From Sphingomonadales bacterium (lineage in GTDB: Bacteria > Bacteroidota > Bacteroidia > UBA7662), in contig VHAX01000003.1 of NCBI GenBank assembly GCA_016872215.1, forward strand, positions 72,820-123,345: a stretch of DNA of 50,526 nucleotides, given 5' to 3'. Of this stretch, positions 23,579 to 31,775 are shown piece by piece (within the stretch, counting starts at the first letter, position 1; each line of letters starts with the position of its first letter). Under the pieces are notes generated by a model. It had not been told where the DNA came from, did no database searches, and saw only the letters and a program-made list of their open reading frames with translations. Made by a program: the position numbers and the translations under genes.

Positions 23579-25195
23579 ATGGGTTACACCAGGGTGCGCG
23601 CCTTTTTGCCAATGGTGCTTTTTTGCTTGGCCGTATTGTTCAACAGAGGAAGCGTTTGGGGGCAGAATGGGCAATCTGGACGCATAACAGGCGATTTTGA
23701 GCTGTTTCAGAATTTCTTTTTTCTCGATTCGAGCATCCTTTCAAACCCCATTCCGCCACAGTACTACCAGCAATTATCGTCGACCGAGGCCTGGCTGAAC
23801 ATGAATTACCGGAGCGATGATGTGCAGGCTGGGATCCGATTCGATATGTTTCTGAACTCCGGCCTCCGCGATCCCCAAAAGGCGTTCAATAATCAGGGGG
23901 TGGGGTTTTGGTATGTGCGTAAGCAGCTCGATAAGCTTGAGTTGACCGCGGGCAACATCTACGACCAATTTGGTAGTGGGGTCACCTTCAGGGCCTATGA
24001 AGCACGGGGTCAGAACCTCGACTACGCTTTGTTTGGACTACATGCACGCTACAAATTGTCGGATGAATGGATGGTGAAGGGTTTTGTGGGTCGGCAAAAA
24101 TTCCAGTTCGACACCTACAGACCGGTGTTGAAGGGTCTAAATCTGGAAGGTGGAATGGCATTGGGTGAAAAGATCCGTTTCAGGCCTGGCTTGACGGTGG
24201 TGAACCGCACCCTCGACAACACATCGATGCAGCAGGTGGTGCGCGACATTGAGAACTTGCCCGTGGCCAGGCGCTTTGTGCCCAAATACAATGCTTTTGC
24301 CTATTCAGTTTATGGGAGCCTCGACGCTCGCTCGCTCACTTGGAGTTTTGAGGCGGCAGGAAAATCGCGCGAGGCCGTCCTGAACCGTGAGGGAAGTCTG
24401 GTGAATGAACCCGGGTCGGTGTTGATGACCGGGCTGGGCTATGCCCGGCAGGGGTTGGGTGTGAACGTGTTGTATAAGCGCACCTCCTTCTATGAGTTTC
24501 GTGTGTCGCCCCTGGAGAACCTCAACAATGGTCTGGTGAATTTCATTCCCCCAACGGCACGGATGAATACTTATCGCCTAACTGCGCGCTATGCCCCGGC
24601 CACTCAGCTAATAGGTGAACAAGGATTCCAGGCTGATGTGGTACTCCAAACGGGGAAAAAGGGTAACTTACTGCTGAATGGTTCGCATGTCGACGACCTT
24701 TCGGGTCAGCCCCTTTTTCGGGAACTGTATGCCGAATACAAATGGAAGCCGAGCCGTAGCTTTCAGTGGATGCTGGGGGCTCAGCGGCTCACCTACAACC
24801 AATCGATCTACGAATTCAAGCCGAATGCCCCTCTGGTGGAGGTATTTACCCCTTTCACGGAACTTACCTGGAAGCGAAACCGGAAGGAGTCGGTGCGCTT
24901 TGAGCTGTCACATATGAGTACAAAGCAGGATCTGGGATCCTGGTGGTGGGGGCTTCTCGAATACAACATTGCGCCGCGCTACAGTTTCAGCATTATGGAT
25001 ATGTGGAACTATGGCAACAAGGATTCTGAGAAGCGGATTCATTATTATACGGTTTTTGGCGCCCTAAACTTGCCGAAGTTTCGTTTAACGGGTGGATACG
25101 TGCGCCAGGTTCAAGGTGTTATTTGTACGGGCGGCGTTTGTCGCGTCGAACCAGCATTTAACGGGATGCGCTTTGGTATGTCGGCTACCTTTTAG
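23579..25195 (+). CDS. DUF6029 family outer membrane protein
   Basis: The 538-residue protein has a signal peptide (MGYTRVRAFLPMVLFCLAV, cleaved after VWGQ) and a body of alternating beta strands. These are typical of an outer-membrane barrel: FELFQNFFFLDSS near the start, TEAWLNMNYRSDDVQAGIRFD, a NIYDQFGSG loop, GLHARYKL, and a last strand GMRFGMSATF ending in Phe. I recognise the overall pattern as the Bacteroidota DUF6029 family, which has no assigned function. The Omp28-like lipoprotein gene begins 35 bp later on the same strand, so the two are probably co-transcribed and may form one surface complex. Confidence 0.78.
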   Translation: MGYTRVRAFLPMVLFCLAVLFNRGSVWGQNGQSGRITGDFELFQNFFFLDSSILSNPIPPQYYQQLSSTEAWLNMNYRSDDVQAGIRFDMFLNSGLRDPQKAFNNQGVGFWYVRKQLDKLELTAGNIYDQFGSGVTFRAYEARGQNLDYALFGLHARYKLSDEWMVKGFVGRQKFQFDTYRPVLKGLNLEGGMALGEKIRFRPGLTVVNRTLDNTSMQQVVRDIENLPVARRFVPKYNAFAYSVYGSLDARSLTWSFEAAGKSREAVLNREGSLVNEPGSVLMTGLGYARQGLGVNVLYKRTSFYEFRVSPLENLNNGLVNFIPPTARMNTYRLTARYAPATQLIGEQGFQADVVLQTGKKGNLLLNGSHVDDLSGQPLFRELYAEYKWKPSRSFQWMLGAQRLTYNQSIYEFKPNAPLVEVFTPFTELTWKRNRKESVRFELSHMSTKQDLGSWWWGLLEYNIAPRYSFSIMDMWNYGNKDSEKRIHYYTVFGALNLPKFRLTGGYVRQVQGVICTGGVCRVEPAFNGMRFGMSATF

Positions 25196-25230
25196 ATCTT
25201 TGATATCAATAACTTACAAATGAAGTCGAT

Positions 25231-26103
25231 ATGCCTCGCTGTTTTCAACTCTTAATTGGTGTCTTGGGATCGGTTTTCGCCCTGACATCGTGCATGGAGG
25301 TTGGTCCACCTGTAGATTTTTCGACTGGAACTCCCGGACTAAAGGACACCACCTATATTGAATCTACTCCTGAGAATCGTCAGAATCGGGTGGTATTGCT
25401 AGAGGAATTTACCGGTGTTCGCTGTGTGAATTGTCCACGTGCCCACACCACCATTTCTTCCCTGCAAACACTCTACCCGGGTCGGGTAGCGGCCGTAGGA
25501 ATTCATACGGGTTTTTATAGTGTGCCGTATGCTGGTCAGGCCGAGGATCTTACTTTGCCTGAAGGCAACAACATAGAGACTTTGTTGGGGGGTGCCCAGG
25601 GTTACCCCTCCGGATCGGTGAACCGGCGGTTGTTTGCCGGCGAGCCGGGCGTGATCATTTCGGATCAGAAGTGGAGCAATTATGTTAACCTGGAGAAGGA
25701 TGTTCCGCCAGCAGTGAATTTAAGTTTATCGCGTAGCTGGCTGGAGGGCGACACCTCCGTGGTGGTAGACTGCCGCGCCCGGTTGAATGACTCCTCATCG
25801 ACTCCATTGTATCTGACCGTGTATCTGGTGGAGAATAACATTTTGGGTTTCCAACTTAATCCATCGCCGGTTGGGCTTGATTCGGCTTATGTGCACAAGC
25901 ATGTGGCCCGAAAGCTCTTGACACCCTACAATGGGGTAGCGCTCCAGGCTCCATCCTATCCGGTGGGCCGCGTTTTTGAGCGCTCCTTTTCATTGAACTG
26001 GTTGCCCTCGTGGCGCAGGGAGCAGTGTGAAATCATTGCTTTGGTGCATAGGGGGAGTAGTTCGGGGGAAGTTTTGCAGTCGGCCAGAATGTCGGTTTAT
26101 TAA
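25231..26103 (+). CDS. Omp28-like outer membrane lipoprotein with CxxC
   Basis: This 290-residue lipoprotein has the signal MPRCFQLLIGVLGSVFA with lipobox LTSC (Cys21). The mature protein starts with a linker and then a thioredoxin-like domain: RVVLLEEFTGVRCVNCPRAH carries C65 and C68. The SSLQTLYPGRVAAVGIH strand and the GYPSGSVNR loop match the Omp28 (PF11551) family. The C-terminal half is an immunoglobulin-like beta domain typical of that family (LYLTVYLVENNILGFQ). It lies 35 bp after the DUF6029 gene and 79 bp before a second Omp28-like gene. The family is surface-exposed in porphyromonads; its biochemical role is not settled. Confidence 0.87.
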   Translation: MPRCFQLLIGVLGSVFALTSCMEVGPPVDFSTGTPGLKDTTYIESTPENRQNRVVLLEEFTGVRCVNCPRAHTTISSLQTLYPGRVAAVGIHTGFYSVPYAGQAEDLTLPEGNNIETLLGGAQGYPSGSVNRRLFAGEPGVIISDQKWSNYVNLEKDVPPAVNLSLSRSWLEGDTSVVVDCRARLNDSSSTPLYLTVYLVENNILGFQLNPSPVGLDSAYVHKHVARKLLTPYNGVALQAPSYPVGRVFERSFSLNWLPSWRREQCEIIALVHRGSSSGEVLQSARMSVY

Positions 26104-26131
26104 TCTGTTTTTATATTTTATAATCTTTCTT

Positions 26132-26156
26132 TTTGTTTGGATTCTTTGTATCTTTA
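26132..26156 (+). promoter_or_regulatory. candidate promoter of the second Omp28-like gene
   Basis: TATCTTTA at 26149-26156 is one base from the TAnnTTTG -7 box. The best upstream box at proper spacing is TTTC (26126-26129, 19-bp spacer); closer TTTG copies (26132, 26136) are at the wrong distance. The match is weak. Confidence 0.3.
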
Positions 26157-26182
26157 CCGTATTATTTTTTAAACCCATTCGT

Positions 26183-27031
26183 ATGAAAAACATTTGGTTA
26201 TTGTTACTCTTCGTGGGTGTCACAGTCGGTTGCACGAAGCAAATCCCCGAGCCCGAACCCGATCCCACACCCGATCCGCTTGAAATTGTTCGTATCTACA
26301 ACGCCTTCGCGGTTAATTTCAGTGGCACATGGTGCGGCCCTTGTGGGGCAAATGGCATACCAGCCATCACCAGTGCAGCCGCTGCTTATGGTCCACGCCT
26401 GAATGTGATGAAAGTTGGCTTCAACGATGAATTTTCTGCACCGGGCAACAGCGATTTGGCTGCAGCCTATTATCCTGCCGGCGGCAGCATGGCCATTCCC
26501 GGGTTCGGTTCCGGAACAACCTTTTTTGGCTCTTCTGCCGCGTCCTGGCGCAGCGATGTTGATGCCGTTATGCAAACTCCTGAGTCGGCCGTGAAGGTGG
26601 GTCTGGCTATTGCCAAGAACAGGACTACTGTCGATTCCGTCTACTACGATGTGAAAATGAAGGCGTTCGAGGCCATGCCTATGGGCATTTATGCCTGGTC
26701 CGTTTTTGTGGTGGAGGATAACCTGTCTGCCCCGCAGGCTGGTATAACGCCTAGTCCTTACAACCACAAATTTGTGTATCGTGGGTACGCTCAAATTCCT
26801 GGACGCCCCGGATTCGGTGCATTTGGCCACCACATGGGCTCGAATCCAAATCAACCAGCGCCCGAGGGAATTCCCGCCAATAAGGAGGTGAAGGCTCAGT
26901 TTGCTTATGCAAAGCCTGCCCTAACGCCCGCTGTGAACACCGACAGGACTTATGCTTATGTGGTGATGTACAAAGTGAATTCTTCGACCTTAAAGCCTGA
27001 AGCGTTCATCAATTCGGCCCGCACCAAGTAA
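26183..27031 (+). CDS. Omp28-like lipoprotein with thioredoxin-type CGPC motif
   Basis: ATG 26183 gives 282 residues with the lipoprotein signal MKNIWLLLLFVGVTVGC (Cys17) and a proline/glutamate-rich linker (PEPEPDPTPDP). The first domain has AVNFSGTWCGPCGANG, a classical thioredoxin CGPC (C51-C54) rather than the CVNC of the previous gene. GGSMAIPGFGSG is the cis-Pro-like loop. A C-terminal beta domain (IYAWSVFVVEDNL, YAYVVMYKVNSSTLKP) matches the Omp28 family layout. It is a paralogue of the preceding gene with low identity. The CGPC form suggests a real redox role at the cell surface, but this is unproven. A strong terminator follows. Confidence 0.82.
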   Translation: MKNIWLLLLFVGVTVGCTKQIPEPEPDPTPDPLEIVRIYNAFAVNFSGTWCGPCGANGIPAITSAAAAYGPRLNVMKVGFNDEFSAPGNSDLAAAYYPAGGSMAIPGFGSGTTFFGSSAASWRSDVDAVMQTPESAVKVGLAIAKNRTTVDSVYYDVKMKAFEAMPMGIYAWSVFVVEDNLSAPQAGITPSPYNHKFVYRGYAQIPGRPGFGAFGHHMGSNPNQPAPEGIPANKEVKAQFAYAKPALTPAVNTDRTYAYVVMYKVNSSTLKPEAFINSARTK

Positions 27032-27048
27032 TTAATAGTTTAGTCTTG

Positions 27049-27085
27049 TGCCGTTGCTTCTTGTTGGAGCAACGGCATTTTTTTT
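27049..27085 (+). terminator. rho-independent terminator
   Basis: A 10-bp perfect stem (TGCCGTTGCT/AGCAACGGCA, 9-nt loop) is followed by eight T. It ends the Omp28-like transcript 38 bp before the parE start codon. Confidence 0.9.
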
Positions 27086-27122
27086 ACCACAATGTCCATA
27101 TACCCCTTTATTTTGCCCCTTT

Positions 27123-28994
27123 ATGACTGAAATTAACATCCCTGTAGAATACAACGAGAACAGCATTCGGTCGCTCGACTGGCGTGAGCACATCAGGCTG
27201 CGCCCCGGGATGTACATCGGTAAACTGGGGGATGGTACCGCCCCGGATGATGGAATCTATGTGTTGTTGAAGGAGGTAATCGACAACAGCATCGACGAGT
27301 ATGTGATGGGTCACGGTCGCTCGATCGATGTGCGGGTCAGCGACCATAAGGTGAGCGTGCGCGATTATGGTCGCGGCATACCACTGGGCAAGTTGTTGGA
27401 GTGTGTTTCCCGAATTAACACCGGGGGAAAGTACGATTCGGGGGCTTTTGTGAAGTCAGTTGGGCTGAACGGCGTGGGTACCAAGGCCGTCAACGCCCTG
27501 AGTCGCAGCTTTAAGGTTCAGTCGATCCGTGACGGTCGGACCAAAATCGCGGAGTTTTCGGGGGGTGAGTTGCTAAGTGAAACGGAGGAGATACAGACCG
27601 AGGATCGCAATGGAACACTGGTAACGTTCGTGCCGGAGGATCAGATTTTCCGCAACTACCGCTTCATCAATGAGTTTGTGGAACAACAGATCTGGAATTA
27701 TGCCTACCTGAATGCTGGTCTGACTCTGGTCTTCAACAACCAGAAATATTTGTCGAAAGACGGCCTCCTCGATTTGCTGAAACGAAAAGCCGATCCCGAG
27801 AGCCTTCGTTATCCCATTATCCACCTGAAGGGTGCCGATTTAGAAGTGGCCTTTGTGCATGGCGAGCAATATGGAGAGGAGTATTACTCCTTTGTGAATG
27901 GACAGTTTACCACACAGGGGGGTACGCACCTGGCTGCTTTTCGCGAGGCCTTGGTGCGCACGGTACGGGAGTTCTACAAGAAAGATTTTGATGCGTCCGA
28001 TATCCGTTCATCGGTTGTGGCAGCCATCAGCATTAGAGTCCAGGAGCCGGTTTTTGAATCGCAGACCAAGACCAAGCTGGGCTCTCAGAATATGTCGCCC
28101 AGGGGCGTGGGCCTGCGCACGTTTGTGGGGGATTTTCTGAAAAAGGAGCTCGACGATTTTCTACACCGTCATCCGGCGGTGGCTGAGGCCTTGCAGAAGC
28201 GGATAACGCAGAGTGAGCGTGAGCGCAAGGACATGGCGGGGGTGCGCAAGCTTGCGAATGAGCGGGCCAAAAAGGCGAATCTACACAACCGCAAATTGCG
28301 TGATTGTCGGTTCCACCTCAATGAGGGGCAGGACGACCGGCGGTATGAATCGACCTTGTTTATTACGGAGGGTGATTCCGCATCGGGGAGCATCACTAAG
28401 GCGCGCCAGGTGGAAACGCAGGCAGTTTTCAGTCTGAGGGGTAAGCCGCTGAATTGCTTTGGCCTCAAGAAGAAGATTGTTTATGAAAATGAGGAGTTTA
28501 ATCTGTTGCAGCATGCGTTGAATATTGAAGAGGGGCTGGAGGGCTTGCGCTACAACCGGATTGTCGTGGCCACGGATGCGGACGTGGATGGCATGCATAT
28601 ACGATTGTTGATTTTGACGTTTTTCCTCCAGTTTTTCCCCGATTTGGTGAAAAACGGGCATGTTTTCATCCTCGACACGCCCTTGTTTCGGGTGCGTAAC
28701 AAACAGGAAACAATCTATTGCTATTCGGAGGATGAAAGGAGGCTGGCGGTGGAGCGTTTGGGCAAGAATCCGGAGATTACCCGATTTAAGGGCCTCGGTG
28801 AGATTAGTCCCGACGAATTCGGCCGTTTTATCGGTCGCGATATGCGTCTGGAACCGGTCTTTCTGAAGCCGGAAACGACGATTTCCAAGTTGCTGACTTA
28901 TTTTATGGGCAAGAACACCCCGGAGCGGCAGCAGTTTATAGTTCAAAATCTACGGGTGGAGCGCGACGAGGCCATGATTGCTGAAATGTTGTAG
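27123..28994 (+). CDS. parE: DNA topoisomerase IV subunit B (ParE-like)
   Basis: ATG 27123 gives 623 residues; an upstream in-frame ATG at 27048 would place the start inside the terminator. As the ATPase subunit of a type IIA topoisomerase it drives decatenation of sister chromosomes. GHKL-fold ATPase motifs are seen: [44 protein letters not shown] (shortened N-terminal gate form) and the catalytic-base Glu in the first of these. The TOPRIM metal site is [10 protein letters not shown] and [12 protein letters not shown]. The C-terminal [16 protein letters not shown] signature is present. The length and lack of the GyrB insert fit Bacteroidota ParE. Its partner ParC is 18 kb away in the same orientation instead of next to it. 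Confidence 0.92.
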   Translation: MTEINIPVEYNENSIRSLDWREHIRLRPGMYIGKLGDGTAPDDGIYVLLKEVIDNSIDEYVMGHGRSIDVRVSDHKVSVRDYGRGIPLGKLLECVSRINTGGKYDSGAFVKSVGLNGVGTKAVNALSRSFKVQSIRDGRTKIAEFSGGELLSETEEIQTEDRNGTLVTFVPEDQIFRNYRFINEFVEQQIWNYAYLNAGLTLVFNNQKYLSKDGLLDLLKRKADPESLRYPIIHLKGADLEVAFVHGEQYGEEYYSFVNGQFTTQGGTHLAAFREALVRTVREFYKKDFDASDIRSSVVAAISIRVQEPVFESQTKTKLGSQNMSPRGVGLRTFVGDFLKKELDDFLHRHPAVAEALQKRITQSERERKDMAGVRKLANERAKKANLHNRKLRDCRFHLNEGQDDRRYESTLFITEGDSASGSITKARQVETQAVFSLRGKPLNCFGLKKKIVYENEEFNLLQHALNIEEGLEGLRYNRIVVATDADVDGMHIRLLILTFFLQFFPDLVKNGHVFILDTPLFRVRNKQETIYCYSEDERRLAVERLGKNPEITRFKGLGEISPDEFGRFIGRDMRLEPVFLKPETTISKLLTYFMGKNTPERQQFIVQNLRVERDEAMIAEML

Positions 28995-29051
28995 CTTCAT
29001 TTCCCAAAAATATCTATGTTTTATGACCTGTAAACTTTACATGAAAATTGC

Positions 29052-29888
29052 TCAAACCGCCTTCAAACTTAAGTCGAATGGTGGTGGATTTTGGGTGAGG
29101 CATCCCATGGATATAAAATCAACCCCGGTTTCTGCATAGGAAACTGCGTTTTTTGGCGTGATGCCGCCTGAGGCCTCTGTAGGGATTTTCCGGGCTACTG
29201 TTTCGACGGCCTGGAGTAAGGCATACGGATGAAAATTGTCGAGCAACACCCGATCGGCGGTCTTGGAGCTGTCGAGCAGTTGTTTGAGTTCTTCCAGATT
29301 TCGGACCTCCACCACAATGGGAAGGTGAAGGGAATGCTGTTTCAGGTATTGGTCTGCTCTGTTTAGGGCTTCTTGTATGCTGCCAGCGTAGTCGACGTGG
29401 TTGTCTTTGATGAGAATAGCGTCATAAAGTCCCATTCGGTGGTTGACCCCTCCGCCGATGGCCACGGCCATCTTTTCAATTTTTCGGTTGAGGGGTGTTG
29501 TTTTTCGGGTGTCGAGAACCTTGCAATGAGTGTGGACGATTGATTCGACCACCTGACGGGTTCGGGTGGCAATGCTGCTCATCCGTTGCATAATGTTGAG
29601 GCACAGGCGCTCGGCCGTGAGTATGTTATGCGCCGTGCCGCGCACCTGAAAGGCGATTTCTCCCCCAACCACGCTTGTGCCATCAGACAGGAGTGGCTCG
29701 AATTCGATGTTGGGGTCGATGGTCTCAAATACTTTTCGGGCCAGCTCCATACCGGCCAGAATACCGGTAGATTTTACGTGCAATCTGGCACTCCGCCGGA
29801 GGTTGGTGGGCAAAAGAGCCAGACTGGTGTGGTCGCCATCACCTACATCTTCTTCCAGCGCGAGGCGTATATAATCATCGATTTGCAT
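29052..29888 (-). CDS. nadC: nicotinate-nucleotide pyrophosphorylase (carboxylating)
   Basis: This 278-residue cytoplasmic enzyme converts quinolinate and phosphoribosyl pyrophosphate to nicotinate mononucleotide in de novo NAD synthesis. Family signatures include ALEEDVGDGDHTSLALLP at the start, the NIMQRMSSIATRTRQ helix, the LDTRKTTPLNRKIEKMAV block with the substrate-binding Arg/Lys, GGGVNHRMGLYDAILIKDNH and the C-terminal EASGGITPKNAVSYAETGVDFISMG. Length and start (ATG 29888) agree with the family. It lies 83 bp behind the DUF4783 gene on the same strand and converges on parE. nadA and nadB are not in the window. Confidence 0.95.
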   Translation of the reverse strand: MQIDDYIRLALEEDVGDGDHTSLALLPTNLRRSARLHVKSTGILAGMELARKVFETIDPNIEFEPLLSDGTSVVGGEIAFQVRGTAHNILTAERLCLNIMQRMSSIATRTRQVVESIVHTHCKVLDTRKTTPLNRKIEKMAVAIGGGVNHRMGLYDAILIKDNHVDYAGSIQEALNRADQYLKQHSLHLPIVVEVRNLEELKQLLDSSKTADRVLLDNFHPYALLQAVETVARKIPTEASGGITPKNAVSYAETGVDFISMGCLTQNPPPFDLSLKAV

Positions 29889-29971
29889 TCGTTTTTGGGC
29901 GATAATTCAAGCGTTCAAGTGAGGGTTTCGGTTGACAGAACCGAATGGCTGACATTGTTGAAAATAGAGAA

Positions 29972-30403
29972 CTACTCGAACCGCAACTGGTGCACCAAAT
30001 CCTGACCGTTTTTCTCGAAAAAAACGATGGTTGTTCTAAAAGTGGTTCCGGTTGTTGATGTGAGCGTGCCCATAAGGTACTCGCCTCCTTGTCCTGAGCT
30101 TCCCTTGTGTATGAGTTTAAAGTCTTTAGGAGGGTGTTTCATGAAAAAATTCCGGAGCATTACCTCTGCCTGGGAACGGGTGCAGGTCTGTTTCCGATCC
30201 TGAAGGGCAATTTCCAGATTGGAGTTTAGGTAGGGCAACATGCCGCGAAAGTCGGCGGTTTTGAGCAGGTTGGGCATTCGGTCAAGGGCTGAAGTGCCTG
30301 CAGGTGCCTGAGCACGGAGGGTTGTTGCCACAAGTGCAATGAGGCTGAATACGATTAGTGAAGCGCGCAGGCTTATGATTTTTCGGGAATAGTCCGTATT
30401 CAT
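29972..30403 (-). CDS. DUF4783 family exported protein
   Basis: ATG 30403 (MNTDYSRKIISLRASLIVFS) is chosen; the frame is open further upstream only over the neighbouring lipoprotein gene. The product has 143 residues with a signal peptide cleaved after LRAQ. The mature domain is a small cystatin/NTF2-like alpha+beta fold: a helix with LLKTADFRGMLPYL, then VMLRNFFMKHPPKDFKLIHKG and the GGEYLMGTLTSTTGTTFR strands. This matches DUF4783, a Bacteroidota periplasmic family without known function. It begins 4 bp after the stop of the small lipoprotein gene and leads to nadC. This order (DUF4783 next to nadC) is seen in other Bacteroidota as far as I recall. Confidence 0.8.
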   Translation of the reverse strand: MNTDYSRKIISLRASLIVFSLIALVATTLRAQAPAGTSALDRMPNLLKTADFRGMLPYLNSNLEIALQDRKQTCTRSQAEVMLRNFFMKHPPKDFKLIHKGSSGQGGEYLMGTLTSTTGTTFRTTIVFFEKNGQDLVHQLRFE

Positions 30404-30407
30404 TTGC

Positions 30408-30668
30408 TTAGTCGAGTTCGCAATAGGCTTCAGGGAATGTTGAACTGGCCAGTTCGTTAAGGTTATCGCATACCTCTTTAGCGGTGCTTCGCTTGGAGTC
30501 GGGTATGGGCGTGGCGGTATAGGGGTCGGGGTCGCCGGGCTTTTCGTAGCAGTTGCAGGTATGGTCTTTAGCACAGGAAGTGAAGAAAATGGGCGACAAG
30601 AGCAAAATCGATAAGATAATTATCCTATGGCCATTGCAGGTGGGCGTGACTGATCGGCTCGATTTCAT
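30408..30668 (-). CDS. small putative lipoprotein
   Basis: This 86-residue protein starts at ATG 30668, with a positively charged start, a hydrophobic core (IIILSILLLSPIFF) and lipobox FTSC (Cys32). The mature part is only about 55 residues. It begins AKDHTCNCYEKPGDPDP, and the short C-terminal helix (AKEVCDNLNELAS) ends with AYCELD. Four cysteines after the lipid anchor (two in TCNC, then VCD and YCEL) could form two disulfides. I do not recognise the family; similar tiny cysteine-bearing lipoproteins with a CNCYE-like motif are common in Bacteroidota. It is four bases from the DUF4783 gene and probably shares its transcript. Confidence 0.72.
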   Translation of the reverse strand: MKSSRSVTPTCNGHRIIILSILLLSPIFFTSCAKDHTCNCYEKPGDPDPYTATPIPDSKRSTAKEVCDNLNELASSTFPEAYCELD

Positions 30669-30737
30669 GGTATAAGATTTTGTGTAAAATCTGATTCAAA
30701 AGTAGTTGGTTTTGGTATTTTTTGTTGGGGGCACGAT

Positions 30738-31775
30738 TCAATTTTTGGGCGTGCTGGGTTCTTCCATTAGGCTTTGTACATTTCGTGGAGTGATTTGTCG
30801 CAGCGACAGCTTCCATTTCCTGCCATCTGCGGCCGTAAACCAAATTTCGGGAACGCCATAGGGCACAAAGGGTTGGACGATTACTTTTGGAGGGTGATAA
30901 ATCCGGGTCGATTGAAGCTTGTGTTCCTGTATAAATGGCGCCAACTCTTGGGGACGGCCTACCAAAATGATTTGAATGTTCAGTGTGGGAAGTTCACTCG
31001 ATAATTTACCTATCCGGTCGGCTGCCAGGGCGCAATAGCCACAATGAACGCTCATCACTGTTGTTAGTCGCCCGTTTTTAGGGGTTATTCCAAGGCCTTG
31101 CCTGGCATAGTCCATATCGTTGCCCTCACTATTCGCACGAATCTGTGGTTCCGATTCCGGGTAGGGGAAGCCCCACCTGAACAGAGGGTCGTCATTGATG
31201 CGTGAGTGCATCATTTCTGGAGTGGTGCCCCATGGTGGGGGGGTCGTGTAGGCCGTGGCGGCGGCGGCCAATACGAGCGGAAGGCTGGCCAATAAGGTAG
31301 GGTGGATTTTGAAGGGCATTAAAGCCCGTTCACCGCGCGCTATAATCAGGAATGCACCGGCCACCAAATTCCGGGCCAGTGCCTCCGATGGATTCATCTG
31401 CAAGGCACTGCCCATGCAACCACAATCCACACCGTTCCCTTGCTTCGACCAGAGAAATCCTAAGTAGGCAGAAAAGAACAGGAGAACCCAGGCCGTGGCT
31501 TGTTCGAACCAGCGATTGGCTGAGGCGATGTTCAGCCAATAGAAGCCGAGAGCAAATTCTATAGCAATCAACAGTGTGGCCAGAAACGGGGTAGCCATCC
31601 ACCCAGTGCCAACTTGTGTGAGGAGATGCACCTCGAATGAGGGGTAATCTACTGCCTTGAGCCAGGCAGAGAGCAAGAACAATAGGCTCAGAAGGGTACG
31701 GGCCACGAGCCGCGCGACTTCGGGGCGGGTGTAGTCGCCCGCAACCGCTGTGGGACCATCGTGGGGGGGGGTCAA
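30738..31775 (-). CDS. MauE/DoxX-type redox membrane protein fused to a thioredoxin-like domain
   Basis: The 345-residue protein has about four membrane helices in residues 20-175 (for example LLSLLFLLSAWLK, FLATLLIAIEFALGFYW, WVLLFFSAYLGFLW, LLASLPLVLAAAATAY), in the MauE/DoxX layout. A DCGCMG motif (C118, C120) lies after the third helix, as in the disulfide-handling members. A periplasmic thioredoxin-like domain follows (about 215-345) with SVHCGYCALAA (C245, C248) and the cis-Pro-like PYGVPEIWF. It probably moves disulfide-bond reducing or oxidising power across the membrane. The start is a TTG (31775) overlapping the stop of the dipeptidase gene by two bases, followed at once by a run of nine C; no in-frame ATG exists until residue 60. 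Confidence 0.82.
   Translation of the reverse strand: MTPPHDGPTAVAGDYTRPEVARLVARTLLSLLFLLSAWLKAVDYPSFEVHLLTQVGTGWMATPFLATLLIAIEFALGFYWLNIASANRWFEQATAWVLLFFSAYLGFLWSKQGNGVDCGCMGSALQMNPSEALARNLVAGAFLIIARGERALMPFKIHPTLLASLPLVLAAAATAYTTPPPWGTTPEMMHSRINDDPLFRWGFPYPESEPQIRANSEGNDMDYARQGLGITPKNGRLTTVMSVHCGYCALAADRIGKLSSELPTLNIQIILVGRPQELAPFIQEHKLQSTRIYHPPKVIVQPFVPYGVPEIWFTAADGRKWKLSLRQITPRNVQSLMEEPSTPKN

Noticed and set aside
29927-29945. Hairpin TTCGGTT/AACCGAA between nadC and the DUF4783 gene
   Set aside because: No T-run on either side and no conserved riboswitch pattern, so it was not called as a terminator or regulator.
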